Position numbers and translations under genes: made by a program. The notes beneath the pieces are model-generated. The model saw only the letters and a list, made by a program, of their open reading frames with translations, was not told the DNA's origin and made no database searches. Below are positions 23,473-31,901 of a DNA stretch of 64,000 nucleotides, piece by piece. Location of the stretch: contig NZ_CP029463.1 of the NCBI RefSeq assembly GCF_003148385.1, positions 496,001 to 560,000 of the forward strand, in the 5' to 3' direction. The stretch is from Flavobacterium sediminis. Lineage in GTDB: Bacteria; Bacteroidota; Bacteroidia; Flavobacteriales; Flavobacteriaceae. Each line of letters starts with the position of its first letter. The first letter of the stretch is position 1.

Positions 23473-25521
23473 ATGAAAAAAACTACTTTACAACTGCTTT
23501 CAATATTTTTTATTGTAAGTAGCATAAAGGCTCAAGACACGTGCCAGACTGCTCTGCCTATTACAACAGCAGGTTTCTACACTGTAGCTGCTGTTGACGG
23601 TACCGCACCCACTATTTTTTGTGCACCAAACGGAACGATCACCAACGGAGACCCTCGTGGGGAATGGTATGCCTATACTCCGTCAGATGATTATACCGTA
23701 ACAGTAACATCTTACCTGTCAGCAAACAGTCCTTTAGTGGATACGCGCTTTCACGTTTATACCGGAGATTGCAACAATTTAGTTTGCTATTCCGGTGATG
23801 ACGATAGCGGTTCAGGCTATTCTTCTATGGCTACATTTAATGTTTCAGCCGGCGAAACTTATTATATTGCCTGGGATAACCGATGGAGCAATAATGGCTT
23901 TGTGTTTGAAGTAATTGAAAATCCTATAGTCGTTCCTCCTGCTTCCCCTATTTCATATTCAGATGTAACTGTCGGTACACTAAACAGCACCTATAATATT
24001 TGTATTGTGGATATGAACGGAGATTTTAAAGACGATATAGTAGGAGTCAGTGCTAATAATCTTAGAATTCATTATCAAACCGCTCCCGGGGTATTCTCCA
24101 TTACAGATATTCCGATCAGTGGCACCAGTAAAATGCCTTCTTGGAGTATGGCTGCCGGAGATTATAACAGAGACGGGTATAATGATATTGTATTAGGAAG
24201 CGGAAACGGATTAAGCGTATGGACTTCAAACAATACCGGCACTGCTTATTCCAATTTTACTCCCGGTCAGTATATTTTTTGCCAAAGAACAAACTTTTCT
24301 GACCTCAACAATGACGGAAATTTAGATGTTTTCTCGTGCCATGATATCGCACCGAATGTTTACTATCTGAATGACTCCAGCAATAATCTGACATATTATC
24401 AAAGTAGTGTAACTCCCGGAGCTATGAACATCGGAAGCGGCGGTGGAAACTATTCTACCTTATTTACAGATTTTGACAATGACGGAGATACAGATGTCTT
24501 TATCTCTAAATGTTCAGGGCCTCCTTGTGAATTACACAGAAATGACGGTAACGGGATTTACACGGACATTTCCGCTATAGCGGAAATCAATATAACCCCT
24601 ATCCAAACTTGGTCATCTGCCGTAGCTGATTTTGATAATGATGGTGATATGGATATCATTATTACAGCAAGTTCCGGAGTTCATCATTATTTTCAGAACA
24701 ATTTAGACACTAGTAATTCAGTCGAAGAAGCCTATACAGAAATAACATCCGGATCAGGCTGGGACACCAATTCCAGTACTAACATAGACAATGTAGCTTA
24801 CGATTTTGACAATGACGGTTTTGTCGATGTATTAGGAGGTGGAAACAAGATCATGTTTAACAATCAGGGAGACGGAACTTTTTATCCTATTCCATACACA
24901 GGCTTAAGTGTAGGAGCTATTGGTGACCTAAACAATGACGGCTTTCTAGACATTCAAAACAACAACAATATCCATTACGCAATACCTAATGGAAACAATT
25001 GGATAAAAATAACATTAGACGGTATCGTAAGTAATAAAAACGGTATCGGTGCCCGCGTTGAAATCTATGGAAGTTGGGGAAAACAAATCAGAGACATAAG
25101 AAGTGGTGAAGGCTTTAGATATATGAGCTCATTGAATGCTCATTTCGGGATAGGAACAGCAACCTCAATTGACGAAGTTCATATCATTTGGCCTTCCGGA
25201 ACAATTGATGTCATTGAAAACCCTGCCATCAACCAATCTTTAATGATTGTCGAAGGCTCAAGCCCTTTGAGTTTAGCAGATTTCAATGAAGATCAGATCA
25301 ACATCTACCCTAATCCGGTTAACAATGTACTAAATATTTCAAATATCGATCTTTTAACGATCAAAAGTATTAAAATATACAACCAATTGGGACAAGAAGT
25401 AATGAACCATACTTCATTAACGAATTCTATCAATGTTAGTCCATTGCAAAAAGGAGTTTATATTTTAACTATTGAAACCAACGAAAACCAGAAGTATACC
25501 AAAAACTTCATTAAAAAATAA
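23473..25521 (+). CDS. CRTAC1-type FG-GAP/ASPIC repeat protein with T9SS sorting domain
   Basis: A 682-residue secreted protein. After the signal peptide (to about residue 20) comes a pre-peptidase-like beta domain (residues 25-150). Then there are six or more FG-GAP/VCBS repeats, each with a calcium-binding Asp/Asn loop such as DMNGDFKDD, DYNRDGYNDI, DLNNDGNLDV, DFDNDGDTDV, DFDNDGDMDI and DFDNDGFVDV. An ASPIC/UnbV domain follows (GIGARVEIYGSWGKQIRDI, HFGIGTATSIDEVHIIWPSG). The C-terminus NIYPNPVNNVLNIS to NFIKK is a type A sorting domain. Surface adhesion or substrate binding is a guess. It follows the diheme cytochrome gene by 23 bp. Confidence 0.9.
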   Translation: MKKTTLQLLSIFFIVSSIKAQDTCQTALPITTAGFYTVAAVDGTAPTIFCAPNGTITNGDPRGEWYAYTPSDDYTVTVTSYLSANSPLVDTRFHVYTGDCNNLVCYSGDDDSGSGYSSMATFNVSAGETYYIAWDNRWSNNGFVFEVIENPIVVPPASPISYSDVTVGTLNSTYNICIVDMNGDFKDDIVGVSANNLRIHYQTAPGVFSITDIPISGTSKMPSWSMAAGDYNRDGYNDIVLGSGNGLSVWTSNNTGTAYSNFTPGQYIFCQRTNFSDLNNDGNLDVFSCHDIAPNVYYLNDSSNNLTYYQSSVTPGAMNIGSGGGNYSTLFTDFDNDGDTDVFISKCSGPPCELHRNDGNGIYTDISAIAEINITPIQTWSSAVADFDNDGDMDIIITASSGVHHYFQNNLDTSNSVEEAYTEITSGSGWDTNSSTNIDNVAYDFDNDGFVDVLGGGNKIMFNNQGDGTFYPIPYTGLSVGAIGDLNNDGFLDIQNNNNIHYAIPNGNNWIKITLDGIVSNKNGIGARVEIYGSWGKQIRDIRSGEGFRYMSSLNAHFGIGTATSIDEVHIIWPSGTIDVIENPAINQSLMIVEGSSPLSLADFNEDQINIYPNPVNNVLNISNIDLLTIKSIKIYNQLGQEVMNHTSLTNSINVSPLQKGVYILTIETNENQKYTKNFIKK

Positions 25522-25533
25522 GAATAAGGAACA

Positions 25534-25567
25534 TAAAAAAAGGAGCTTAATTAAGCTCCTTTTTTTA
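25534..25567. terminator. Bidirectional rho-independent terminator
   Basis: Palindrome AGGAGCTTAATTAAGCTCCT at 25541-25560 with A-run before and T-run after. It serves the FG-GAP gene and carB. Confidence 0.9.
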
Positions 25568-25571
25568 TGTA

Positions 25572-28427
25572 TTATCTAGTCAGATACATTTTTCTTCTTG
25601 CATATAGTTCATAGAACTGATCGTCTTTCAGATCATCAATAAACAAGATACTTTCTCCGGTTGATTTCATTTCAGGTCCCAAAGCTTTGTTAACATTAGG
25701 AAACTTATTGAAAGAGAAAACCGGTTGCTTGATCGCATATCCTTTCAATTGCGGATTAAAGTTAAAATCCGTTACTTTTTTCTCTCCTAACATTACTTTA
25801 GTTGCATAGTTCACATATGGTTCGTTATAGGCTTTCGCAATAAACGGAACGGTACGCGATGCTCTCGGATTAGCCTCAATGATGTAAACAGTATCGTCTT
25901 TTACTGCAAACTGTATATTGATAAGTCCAACCGTTTTTAGAGCTACGGCTATTTTCTTTGTATGATCTTTAATTTGCTGCATCACAAACTCACCTAAATT
26001 AAATGGTGGTAAAGTAGCATTACTATCTCCCGAGTGAACACCACAAGGTTCAATATGCTCCATAATTCCGATAATATACACATTACCATCTGCATCACAA
26101 ATAGCATCGGCTTCTGCTTCGATAGCTCCGTCTAAATAGTGATCCAGCAACAATTTATTATTCGGAATGTGCTTCAGGATTTCGATCACATGCTCTTCCA
26201 GTTCTTTTTTGTTGATCACGATCTTCATTCCCTGACCTCCTAATACATACGAAGGACGAACTAAAAGCGGGAAATCTAAAGTATCTGCTAATTCAGAAGC
26301 TTCTTCCGCATTTTCTGCTACTCCGAATTTAGGGAACGGAATATTCAATTCTGTCAATAATTCTGAGAATCTTCCCCTATCTTCTGCTAAATCCAATGCT
26401 TCAAAGCTAGTTCCGATGATCTTAATTCCGTATTTAGATAACTTCTCTGCCAATTTTAAAGCCGTTTGACCTCCTAACTGTACAATTACGCCTTCCGGTT
26501 TTTCATGTTGAATAATATCGTAGATATGTTCCCAAAAAACAGGTTCGAAATACAATTTATCAGCCGTATCAAAATCGGTAGAAACCGTTTCCGGATTACA
26601 GTTAATCATGATCGTTTCATAACCGCATTCTTTTGCTGCTAAAACTCCATGAACACATGAGTAATCAAATTCAATACCTTGTCCGATTCGGTTAGGTCCT
26701 GACCCCAGAACCACTACTTTTTTCTTATCAGTTACAGCGCTTTCATTAGCCACATAACGAGTTCCATCTGCTGTTTCAATTTCAGCTTCAAATGTTGAAT
26801 AATAATATGGTGTCTGTGCCTTGAATTCTGCCGCACAAGTATCTACTAATTTGAATACTCTATTGATCTTTTTCTCTTCCCGTAATTTATGAACATCGCT
26901 CTCCAAACATCCCATCATGTGAGCAATCTGTCTATCCGCAAAACCTTTTTGCTTAGCTTCTAAAAGCAACTCTTTTGGCAAGGTTTCTACAGTATAAGTC
27001 GAAATTTCTTTTTCCAGATGATAAAGTTCTTCATATTGTCTTAAGAACCACATATCTATTTTAGTGATCTCATGAATGCGGCTTAACGGAATACCGATTG
27101 AAATAGCATCATAGATCACAAATACTCTGTCCCAACTGGCATACGTTAATTTTTCAATGATCTGCTCGTAATTTTTATATCCTTTTCCATCTGCACCCAA
27201 ACCATTTCTCTTGATCTCTAATGACTGAGTTGCTTTATGCAGAGCCTCCTGAAACGAACGCCCGATTCCCATTACTTCCCCTACTGATTTCATCTGTAAA
27301 CCTAAAGTTCTGTCTGAACCTTCAAATTTATCAAAATTCCAGCGTGGTATTTTAACAATTACGTAGTCAAGCGTTGGCTCAAATAATGCTGAAGTTGACT
27401 TTGTAATCTGATTTTGCAATTCATCCAAGTTGTAACCCAATGCCAATTTTGATGCGACTTTAGCAATAGGATAACCGGTTGCTTTAGAGGCTAAGGCTGA
27501 CGAACGTGATACACGAGGATTGATCTCAATAGCTACAATATCTTCTTTTTCGTCCGGTGAAACTGCAAACTGAACGTTACAACCACCTGCAAAGTTTCCG
27601 ATACTACGCATCATTTTGATAGCCATATCACGCATTCTCTGGAAAGTAGTATCTGATAATGTCATAGCCGGAGCTACTGTAATACTATCTCCTGTGTGGA
27701 TTCCCATCGGATCCATATTTTCAATCGTACAAATGATGACTACGTTATCATTTTTATCACGTAACAATTCCAACTCGTATTCTTTCCAACCTAACAAAGC
27801 TTTGTCAATCAAAACTTCATGAATAGGCGAAGCTTCTAAACCACGAGTTAATAATTTATCAAAATCTTCCTCTTTATGAACAAAAGCAGCTCCTGTACCT
27901 CCTAAGGTAAATGACGGACGAATTACTAAAGGAAAACCAAATTCCTGCGCTATTTCTTTTCCTTTCAAAAAAGAATTGGCTGTTTTTGCAGGTGCAACCG
28001 GAATATCGATCTTAGCTAAAAGTTGTTTGAACTTATCGCGGTCTTCCGTGATCTGGATCGCATTGATATCTACTCCGATAATCTTTACATTAAAATCATC
28101 CCAAATTCCTTTTTCATCCGCTTCGATACATAAATTCAAAGCTGTTTGCCCTCCCATAGTTGGCAAAACTGCATCAATTTGAGGATGTGCTTTTAAGATT
28201 TCAATAATTGATTTAGTTGTAAGTGGCTTTAAGTATACATGATCTGCCATTTTTGGGTCAGTCATGATGGTTGCCGGATTAGAATTAATTAAAATTACTT
28301 CCAAACCTTCTTCTCTTAGGGAACGAGCAGCTTGCGAACCGGAGTAATCAAACTCACATGCTTGTCCGATGATGATAGGCCCTGAGCCTATAATTAAAAC
28401 CGATTTGATTGAATTGTCTTTTGGCAT
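25572..28427 (-). CDS. carB: Carbamoyl-phosphate synthase large subunit (short form)
   Basis: A 951-residue CarB. The two homologous synthetase halves are clear: the first with LIIGSGPIIIGQACEFDYSG near residue 11 and ATP-grasp motifs such as VIRPSFTLGGTGAA; the second with VVLGSGPNRIGQGIEFDYSC near residue 570 and LVRPSYVLGGQGM. The usual C-terminal MGS-like allosteric domain of about 120 residues (family length about 1070) is missing; the protein ends soon after NKALGPEMKSTGES. Short CarB proteins like this are known in Flavobacteriia. It makes carbamoyl phosphate for arginine and pyrimidines. carA is not in the window. Confidence 0.95.
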   Translation of the reverse strand: MPKDNSIKSVLIIGSGPIIIGQACEFDYSGSQAARSLREEGLEVILINSNPATIMTDPKMADHVYLKPLTTKSIIEILKAHPQIDAVLPTMGGQTALNLCIEADEKGIWDDFNVKIIGVDINAIQITEDRDKFKQLLAKIDIPVAPAKTANSFLKGKEIAQEFGFPLVIRPSFTLGGTGAAFVHKEEDFDKLLTRGLEASPIHEVLIDKALLGWKEYELELLRDKNDNVVIICTIENMDPMGIHTGDSITVAPAMTLSDTTFQRMRDMAIKMMRSIGNFAGGCNVQFAVSPDEKEDIVAIEINPRVSRSSALASKATGYPIAKVASKLALGYNLDELQNQITKSTSALFEPTLDYVIVKIPRWNFDKFEGSDRTLGLQMKSVGEVMGIGRSFQEALHKATQSLEIKRNGLGADGKGYKNYEQIIEKLTYASWDRVFVIYDAISIGIPLSRIHEITKIDMWFLRQYEELYHLEKEISTYTVETLPKELLLEAKQKGFADRQIAHMMGCLESDVHKLREEKKINRVFKLVDTCAAEFKAQTPYYYSTFEAEIETADGTRYVANESAVTDKKKVVVLGSGPNRIGQGIEFDYSCVHGVLAAKECGYETIMINCNPETVSTDFDTADKLYFEPVFWEHIYDIIQHEKPEGVIVQLGGQTALKLAEKLSKYGIKIIGTSFEALDLAEDRGRFSELLTELNIPFPKFGVAENAEEASELADTLDFPLLVRPSYVLGGQGMKIVINKKELEEHVIEILKHIPNNKLLLDHYLDGAIEAEADAICDADGNVYIIGIMEHIEPCGVHSGDSNATLPPFNLGEFVMQQIKDHTKKIAVALKTVGLINIQFAVKDDTVYIIEANPRASRTVPFIAKAYNEPYVNYATKVMLGEKKVTDFNFNPQLKGYAIKQPVFSFNKFPNVNKALGPEMKSTGESILFIDDLKDDQFYELYARRKMYLTR

Positions 28428-28484
28428 TATAAAGTTGTTGTGTTATTAGTAGTCAAATAATTAGACAAAAAAGTCTTCATAAAA

Positions 28485-28524
28485 ATATAAAAAAAAGGTG
28501 TTACCCAAAAGAAGTAACACCTTT
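28485..28524 (-). terminator. Rho-independent terminator of rpmH
   Basis: Stem AAAGGTGTTAC / GTAACACCTTT at 28494-28524 with a long T-run on the minus strand. It separates rpmH from carB. Confidence 0.85.
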
Positions 28525-28548
28525 ATATTATTGCTAGGTAAAAGAACA

Positions 28549-28710
28549 TTATTTTTTGTGTCTAGGTTCGCTAGAAACAGTTAATTTGTGTCTTCCTTTA
28601 GCTCTTCTACGAGCAAGCACTTTTCTTCCGTTAGCAGAAGCCATTCTTTCCATGAAACCGTGCTTGTTTCTTCTTTTTCTTTTTGATGGTTGAAATGTTC
28701 TCTTACTCAT
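28549..28710 (-). CDS. rpmH: 50S ribosomal protein L34
   Basis: A 53-residue, very basic protein. It starts [19 protein letters not shown], continues [20 protein letters not shown] and ends [13 protein letters not shown], an unmistakable bL34 with a short C-terminal extension typical of Bacteroidota. It binds 23S rRNA in the large subunit. It is monocistronic with its own terminator. The usual rnpA/dnaA neighbourhood of other phyla is absent here. Confidence 0.97.
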   Translation of the reverse strand: MSKRTFQPSKRKRRNKHGFMERMASANGRKVLARRRAKGRHKLTVSSEPRHKK

Positions 28711-28851
28711 TGCTTGTATTTTTAAAATCTATAATTAAAATCGAAACTCAAAAAAATAAGCGGTTACCGTTTTTGGAAAACCGAGTGCAAATATACAAAG
28801 ACTTTTTTCAATAGCAAGTACTTTTTTAAAAATATTTTTAATTGATTTTAT

Positions 28852-28859
28852 TACCTTTG
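28852..28859 (+). promoter_or_regulatory. Putative -7 box of the TPR membrane-protein gene
   Basis: TACCTTTG matches TAnnTTTG, 22 bp before the ATG at 28882. No TTG at the expected distance was seen. Confidence 0.45.
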
Positions 28860-28881
28860 CAACTCACTAAAAAATACGAAT

Positions 28882-29397
28882 ATGTTTAACAAAAATATCA
28901 AATTAATCATTGCCGGACTAATTATTGCTTTTGGAATTTACCAATTCTTTGAAAGCAATATCGGAAACGGAATATTTTTATTATTATTTTCTTCCATTTT
29001 TATCTTTTTATATTTCAAAAACGAATTAATCTTATTAGCCTTTTTAAAGTTACGTAAACAAGACTTAGAAGGCGCTAAAGTTTGGTTAGATAAAATTAAA
29101 AATCCGGAAACTGCATTAGTAAAAAAACAACAAGGATATTACAATTATCTTAATGGTATCATGGTTTCGCAGACCAATTTAACTCAGGCTGAAAAATTCT
29201 TTAAAAAAGCCATTGAATTAGGTTTATCTATGGATCAGGACTTAGCCTTAGCCAAATTACAATTGGCCGGAATTGCGATGACCAAGAGACGTAAAATGGA
29301 AGCAACCAATTTACTGAATGAAGCGAAGAAGTTAGATAAGCACAATATGCTGAAAGATCAGATTAAAATGATGCAACAGCAAATGAAAAAGATTTAA
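28882..29397 (+). CDS. Membrane protein with TPR-like domain
   Basis: A 171-residue protein with two N-terminal membrane helices (residues 7-24 and 29-47), which form a hairpin. They are followed by a cytosolic helical region with TPR-like repeats (residues 55-160; LKLRKQDLEGAKVWLDKI, YYNYLNGIMVSQTNLTQAEKFFKKAIELG split, LAKLQLAGIAMTKRRKMEA). A small conserved Bacteroidota protein, probably a membrane-bound scaffold. Function is unknown. It is monocistronic between rpmH and a bidirectional terminator. Confidence 0.75.
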   Translation: MFNKNIKLIIAGLIIAFGIYQFFESNIGNGIFLLLFSSIFIFLYFKNELILLAFLKLRKQDLEGAKVWLDKIKNPETALVKKQQGYYNYLNGIMVSQTNLTQAEKFFKKAIELGLSMDQDLALAKLQLAGIAMTKRRKMEATNLLNEAKKLDKHNMLKDQIKMMQQQMKKI

Positions 29398-29432
29398 TAA
29401 AAAAATCCCCTGAGTACTCAGGGGATTTTTTT
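29398..29432. terminator. Bidirectional rho-independent terminator
   Basis: Palindromic stem AATCCCCTGA / TCAGGGGATT with loop GTAC, A-run on the left and T-run on the right. Convergent genes on both sides. Confidence 0.92.
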
Positions 29433-29805
29433 ATTTTGTGAATATCATCTTTCCGGCGATCAGTAAAAGTATCACTCCGAATATTTTGCGTAGTACTTTT
29501 TCATTTAAACCAACGGCAATTTTACTACCTAAAAATCCGCCTACAATAAAAAAGAGAGAAATCATCACGGCGTAACGCCAATCAACAAAACCTTCTTTAT
29601 GATAATTCAGAACCGCTAAAAGTGTTACCGGTGGTAATAGCGCTGCCAGACTGGTTCCCTGTGCTTCCTGCTGAGTAAATCCCAACAGCAGCAGCAGAGG
29701 TACTATTATAATCCCTCCTCCTATACCTATTAATCCGCTCAGTATCCCTGCTAAAAGTCCTATACATATTAAAAAGAGTATTATTTGCAGTGTCATTCTA
29801 CTCAT
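29431..29805 (-). CDS. TauE/SafE (TSUP) family permease, short form
   Basis: A 124-residue polytopic protein with four membrane helices. The opening LAGILSGLIGIGGGIIIVPLLLLLG is the first TauE/SafE repeat, followed by TSLAALLPPVTLLAVLNY and the FFIVGGFLGSKIAV helix. Full-length TSUP transporters have two such repeats (about 250 residues); this has one, so it would work as a dimer. Short forms like this are common in Flavobacteriia, so truncation is not assumed. The substrate (sulfite, sulfonates or other organic anions) is unknown. It lies 1 bp downstream of the transglycosylase gene. Confidence 0.82.
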   Translation of the reverse strand: MSRMTLQIILFLICIGLLAGILSGLIGIGGGIIIVPLLLLLGFTQQEAQGTSLAALLPPVTLLAVLNYHKEGFVDWRYAVMISLFFIVGGFLGSKIAVGLNEKVLRKIFGVILLLIAGKMIFTK

Positions 29806-29806
29806 T

Positions 29807-30676
29807 TTAGTAACCGGCTGTCGGAATAACTAACTCATACATTTTCCCTGATTTATTCGGTAAACTTTTATCACGAAGCCAAGGGTTATGTAATTTTAGG
29901 ATTTTATAATTGATTCCCTGAGACTTAGCAAAATCTGCCAGATCATTAATTGTACTATCAACCTGAATGGTCTTAAACGGTACTTCTTTATACAATGCTT
30001 CCTGAGGGATCGCAAATCCGTATTTAGCTGAATTCTGCATGATCTCTTTTAATGCCAGAATACGAAAAACATAACGAGAGGTTTCTTCAGGCAGCAGTAA
30101 ATCGTAAAAATCGCCAACTTGTTGTTCCTCCAATCTTCTGGAAACCCCATTCATTCCACCGTTATAAGAAGCTGCTGCCAATGTCCAGCTTCCGAATTTA
30201 GCATAAGCCTCTTTTAAATAAGCACAGGCAGCTTCGGTAGATTTTACCAGATCATAACGTTCGTCTACATAACTATTCACTTCCATCCCGTTCTCTTTGG
30301 CCGTTGCCGGCATAAATTGCCATACTCCTCTTGCTCCGGCAGGAGAAACCGCATTGACCAAGCTACTTTCGATTACGGCTAAATATTTAAAATCATCCGG
30401 CACTCCGTTTTTTTTCAAAATAGGTTCGATCACCGGAAAAACTTTATTGGCTCTTTTGATAACCAAAGTGGTATTGGAATGATAATTCATATTGGTTACC
30501 ATTTCACGATCCAAGCGCTCCTGAACATCCGTTATTTTATAAGGAACTACTTCATCAGCAAAATTCATTTGCTTAGGATAGTCTACATAAACAGATTCTT
30601 TCACAACGGTGGCTGTAGCATAAACAAATAAACTTGCCACTAAAACAACTCCTAAAATTACACCGATCTTTTTCAT
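29807..30676 (-). CDS. Lytic transglycosylase, MltD-like SLT domain
   Basis: A 289-residue exported peptidoglycan lyase. The start at 30676 gives an N-terminal anchor or signal (IGVILGVVLVASLFVYA), while the longer frame at 30736 adds an unlikely basic leader. The SLT domain has the catalytic Glu103 in AVIESSLVNAVSPAGARG, then WQFMPATAKENG and AAASYNGGMNGV. The C-terminal part resembles a degenerate LysM-like region. It cleaves the glycan strand, forming 1,6-anhydro-muramyl ends. It overlaps the upstream hydrolase by ATGA. Confidence 0.9.
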   Translation of the reverse strand: MKKIGVILGVVLVASLFVYATATVVKESVYVDYPKQMNFADEVVPYKITDVQERLDREMVTNMNYHSNTTLVIKRANKVFPVIEPILKKNGVPDDFKYLAVIESSLVNAVSPAGARGVWQFMPATAKENGMEVNSYVDERYDLVKSTEAACAYLKEAYAKFGSWTLAAASYNGGMNGVSRRLEEQQVGDFYDLLLPEETSRYVFRILALKEIMQNSAKYGFAIPQEALYKEVPFKTIQVDSTINDLADFAKSQGINYKILKLHNPWLRDKSLPNKSGKMYELVIPTAGY

Positions 30677-31355
30677 ACTACTTGTTTTCTTGTTTTTTCT
30701 TCTAATATTACTGAGGGTAAATTTTGATTTAACCACATGAATTTATTTATAATCATAATATGTGTTCCTCCCTTTACAACTATACAATCTGAAATATATT
30801 GTATAGGAAACACTTCGTCTTTATCTCCGTGAATATGAACAACTTCATCATCCGGCTCTGTTCGTGACCAATTGACAACATTTTGTATTGACCAGTCGAG
30901 ATAGTATTTATCTCTGACGCTTAAATACTTTTCATAAAGCTTAATCCGTTTAGCAACAATACTGTTCCCGAACGAATATTTCACCAGACTATCCGTATTA
31001 GCCAACAAACCGGTAGGTATCAATTTGTAGGCCAAAGTTTTTTTTGCAAACTGCATTTTTTTCGGGAGTTCTTTATTGGTTTTAACGCTTGAGATGATTA
31101 TTACTTTAGAAACATTCAAAAACCGTTTCATTTCCTGAACTAAAATCCCTCCGAAAGATACTCCTATCAAAACTGCTTTATCATGCTTTACATTTTCACT
31201 CATTCGCTTGGCATATTGTTCCAAAGTTTCTTCCGGCAACGGTACCATCCATTCCAAAAAAACATTTCGAATTGCTCTTCCGGTAACTTTATATTCTCAA
31301 AAATAGCCGGGCTTGCAGCCAGACCGGGCATAAAATAAACAGGAATCTTAGCCAT
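30673..31355 (-). pseudogene. Alpha/beta hydrolase, split by a frameshift
   Basis: Reading from ATG 31353-31355 gives MAKIPVYFMPGLAASPAIFE and continues to MFFW. The main frame then starts inside with LEWMVPLPEETLEQYAKRM. The join is the A7 run at 31256-31262 (plus strand); one more A reads MFFLEWMVPLP and gives a 227-residue hydrolase. The nucleophile Ser is in IGVSFGG, the acid probably in HIHGDKDEVFP and the base in KGGTHIMI. Substrate unknown. The stop TGA overlaps the transglycosylase ATG, implying coupling. A base-calling error or slippage on the A-run are both possible. Confidence 0.8.
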
Positions 31356-31485
31356 ACAATCTATATCTGTTTTGTAAAGTCACTATAAAAATACCATTTT
31401 ATTTTTCTTTTCTGTATTTTTCAAAATAGAATTTATAAATTTTAACTTTCTGTTAGAAACTTTAAAAGTTTAACGCCATATTGAT

Positions 31486-31515
31486 TTGAATTTGACAATC
31501 AAATCACTAACTTTG
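31486..31515 (+). promoter_or_regulatory. Promoter of the small acetyltransferase-like gene
   Basis: TTG at 31486-31488, a 19-bp spacer and TAACTTTG at 31508-31515, a good match to the Bacteroidota promoter. The leader to the ATG at 31589 is about 65 bases. Confidence 0.65.
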
Positions 31516-31588
31516 CAGAAGTAATTGAAAATTATTTTTTTGATTCGCAACGAAATCAACACACGTTCTACCATAAAATATTTTTCAG

Positions 31589-31870
31589 ATGGAAATAAAA
31601 GATAACGAACTGTTAAGACAATTCGAAGTTAAAACTGACGAAGGCCTACTGACCATTGAATACTCACTTCAGGAAAGAAAGATTTTTTTAACCAAATTCT
31701 GCCCAAATGATTGTGAAGATGAAAAAGTACATCAAGAATTTATAAAAACTGTTTTAGACCTGGTAGAGGAGCGAAATTTACGAGTTGTTCCTACCCATGC
31801 TAAACTGATCAGTTTTTTCAGAAAGAACAGAAGATACCAGAATATGCTACCTCCGGGAATTAAAATATAA
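31589..31870 (+). CDS. Small GNAT-like N-acetyltransferase (YjdJ-like type)
   Basis: A 93-residue single-domain protein of the small GCN5-related acetyltransferase group. It lacks the N-terminal strands of full GNAT enzymes. Visible features are FEVKTDEGLLTIEYSL, a middle helix with HQEFIKTVLDLVEERNLRVVPTHAK (split over the CoA-binding turn) and the final FFRKNRRYQNML. In related proteins the C-terminal part binds acetyl-CoA. Substrate unknown. It is monocistronic with its own promoter and terminator. Confidence 0.8.
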   Translation: MEIKDNELLRQFEVKTDEGLLTIEYSLQERKIFLTKFCPNDCEDEKVHQEFIKTVLDLVEERNLRVVPTHAKLISFFRKNRRYQNMLPPGIKI

Positions 31871-31901
31871 AAAAACACGCTTAAAGCGTGTTTTGTCTTT
31901 T
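31866..31901. terminator. Bidirectional rho-independent terminator
   Basis: Stem AAAACACGCTT / AAGCGTGTTTT with a short loop, A-run and T-rich flanks, between convergent genes. Confidence 0.88.

Noticed and set aside
23473..25521. Repetitive DNA or CRISPR-like repeats
   Set aside because: The repeated Asp/Asn codons are FG-GAP protein repeats; there are no spaced identical DNA repeats anywhere in the window.
29431..29805. TauE/SafE gene as a truncated remnant
   Set aside because: The start and stop are clean and short single-repeat forms are common in Flavobacteriia; no leftover second half is found on either side.
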